Translations under genes and position numbers: made by a program
Notes under the pieces: model-generated
Told to the model about the DNA's origin: nothing
Databases searched by the model: none
The model's input: the letters and a program-made list of their open reading frames with translations, nothing else
In this document: positions 63,289 to 64,000 of the stretch, in pieces
How positions within the stretch are numbered: position 1 is the first letter of the stretch
Layout: every line of letters starts with the position of its first letter
Assembly: GCF_004765785.1 (NCBI RefSeq)
Contig: NZ_SBIT01000016.1
Coordinates: forward strand, 1 to 64,000
Direction of reading: 5' to 3'
Source of the DNA: Halorussus ruber
GTDB lineage: Archaea > Halobacteriota > Halobacteria > Halobacteriales > Haladaptataceae
DNA: 64,000 bases

Positions 63289-64000
63289 TTAGTCGTCCGC
63301 GCTTGCTGTTGGTTCGACGCCTTCGATACCGGGGATGCCTTCGACACCCATCGACGCCAGTTCTCGTTTCAGACCCTGTTCGTCCTCGATGTTCTGGGAG
63401 AGCTCCATCGCCTGCGCGAAGTTCTTCACCAGCCCACAGTTCGGTCCCTCCGGGGTCTCGGAGGGACAGATGCGACCCCACTGGGTCGCGTGCAGGTCCC
63501 GCGCCTCGAAGTGGGGCTGACTCCGCGAGAGCGGCGAGCGAAGTCGTCGGAGGTGGCTCAGCACACCCATGAAGTCGGTGCGGTCCACCAACTGGGAGAC
63601 GCCGGAGCGGCCGCCGACCCAGTTCCCGGTCGCAATCGGGTGTTCGAGGCGCTCGGTCAGCACGTCCGAGCGAACCACGGTGTTGACCGAGAGCTGTCGG
63701 TTACGCATGTTGGCGCGCTCGAGCTGGTACTTCACGTCCCGCGCCAGCTTGTTCAGCGCGGTCCGGAACAGGTCCTTCATCAGGTCGCCGGACACCTTCA
63801 GGCGCTTGTTGGCGTAGTGGTCCTTGTCGTCGGGTTCGCGGCGCTGAAGCGCGAGTTCGAAGCAGGCCTCGGCCATCCGGCAGAGGTAGTAGGCCTTGTT
63901 GATGCGCACGTCCTCCTCCTCGACGCCCTCCTCGTGGAGGTGCGGCAGGAGGTACCGGTCGATGACGTAGTTCGCGCGCTTGAGCTGGTAGTTCTTGCCC
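63289..64000 (-). CDS. rpoB2: DNA-directed RNA polymerase subunit B'' (3' part, cut by window edge)
   Basis: About 237 codons are present, the 3' part of the gene. The start lies beyond 64000: the frame is open to the edge and encodes [19 protein letters not shown] upstream of the first internal [17 protein letters not shown] near the end is the conserved segment. Split B''/B' is usual in Halobacteria and methanogens. Confidence 0.95.
   Translation of the reverse strand, partial: GKNYQLKRANYVIDRYLLPHLHEEGVEEEDVRINKAYYLCRMAEACFELALQRREPDDKDHYANKRLKVSGDLMKDLFRTALNKLARDVKYQLERANMRNRQLSVNTVVRSDVLTERLEHPIATGNWVGGRSGVSQLVDRTDFMGVLSHLRRLRSPLSRSQPHFEARDLHATQWGRICPSETPEGPNCGLVKNFAQAMELSQNIEDEQGLKRELASMGVEGIPGIEGVEPTASADD

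Noticed and set aside
59313-63572. 1419-residue plus-strand ORF over the RNA polymerase genes
   Set aside because: Antisense to three undoubted RNA polymerase subunits; stop-free only because of GC bias.

Overview
The window reads as the chromosome of a halophilic archaeon (class Halobacteria). The DNA is GC-rich, the predicted proteins are strongly acidic, and the secreted proteins carry twin-arginine (Tat) signals. Several families are typical of haloarchaea (SepF, DUF1028, DUF5611, DUF5781, DUF7344, small CxxC zinc proteins, subtilase halolysins), and the RNA polymerase is split into B'', B', A' and A''. Many genes have a TTTAA/TATA-like box 25-35 bases before the start codon, as expected for leaderless haloarchaeal mRNAs. 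The sequence alone does not fix the genus.

Layout. 0.5-5.6 kb: riboflavin synthase, membrane proteins including a PrsW-type protease, the RNA-binding protein FAU-1 and the cell-division protein SepF. 5.7-9.4 kb: two tandem Tat-exported subtilases with near-identical catalytic cores and different C-terminal domains. 9.5-17.7 kb: mixed genes (DUF1028, PUA protein, YgfZ/GcvT-like protein, LURP-one-related protein, AI-2E-type permease, Lrp/AsnC regulator with an RCK_C domain). 17.9-30.2 kb: uvrA, a geranylgeranyl-reductase family enzyme, a four-helix membrane orphan, CBS, SDR, UspA, ROK kinase, an LVIVD-repeat surface protein and a NifU-domain protein. 31.9-38.5 kb: a tightly coupled three-gene helicase/nuclease operon (ATP-site-less SF1 helicase relative, Cas4-like Fe-S nuclease, UvrD helicase with a C-terminal nuclease), next to tRNA-Ala(CGC) and several broken copies of that tRNA's 3' end. 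39-64 kb, nearly all on the minus strand: the haloarchaeal information-processing block rpoB2-rpoB1-rpoA1-rpoA2-nusA ... rpsL-rpsG ... aEF-2 ... ACT-hom-EF1A-rpsJ. It is interrupted by accessory genes: a PQQ-type quinoprotein with a Tat-signal partner, a polysaccharide-lyase-like protein, a cupin, a circularly permuted ABC substrate-binding protein with a PAP2 membrane phosphatase, and small membrane and zinc proteins.

Intergenic DNA carries a dispersed GC-rich mosaic repeat (at least four copies, one inverted), several perfect palindromes or hairpins, and a short tandem-repeat tract. No CRISPR array, rRNA operon or intact insertion sequence was seen.

The most unusual items are the helicase/nuclease operon beside the tRNA scars, the circularly permuted solute-binding protein, the signal-less quinoprotein coupled to a Tat-signal partner, and the two subtilases that appear to share one catalytic core by duplication or gene conversion.
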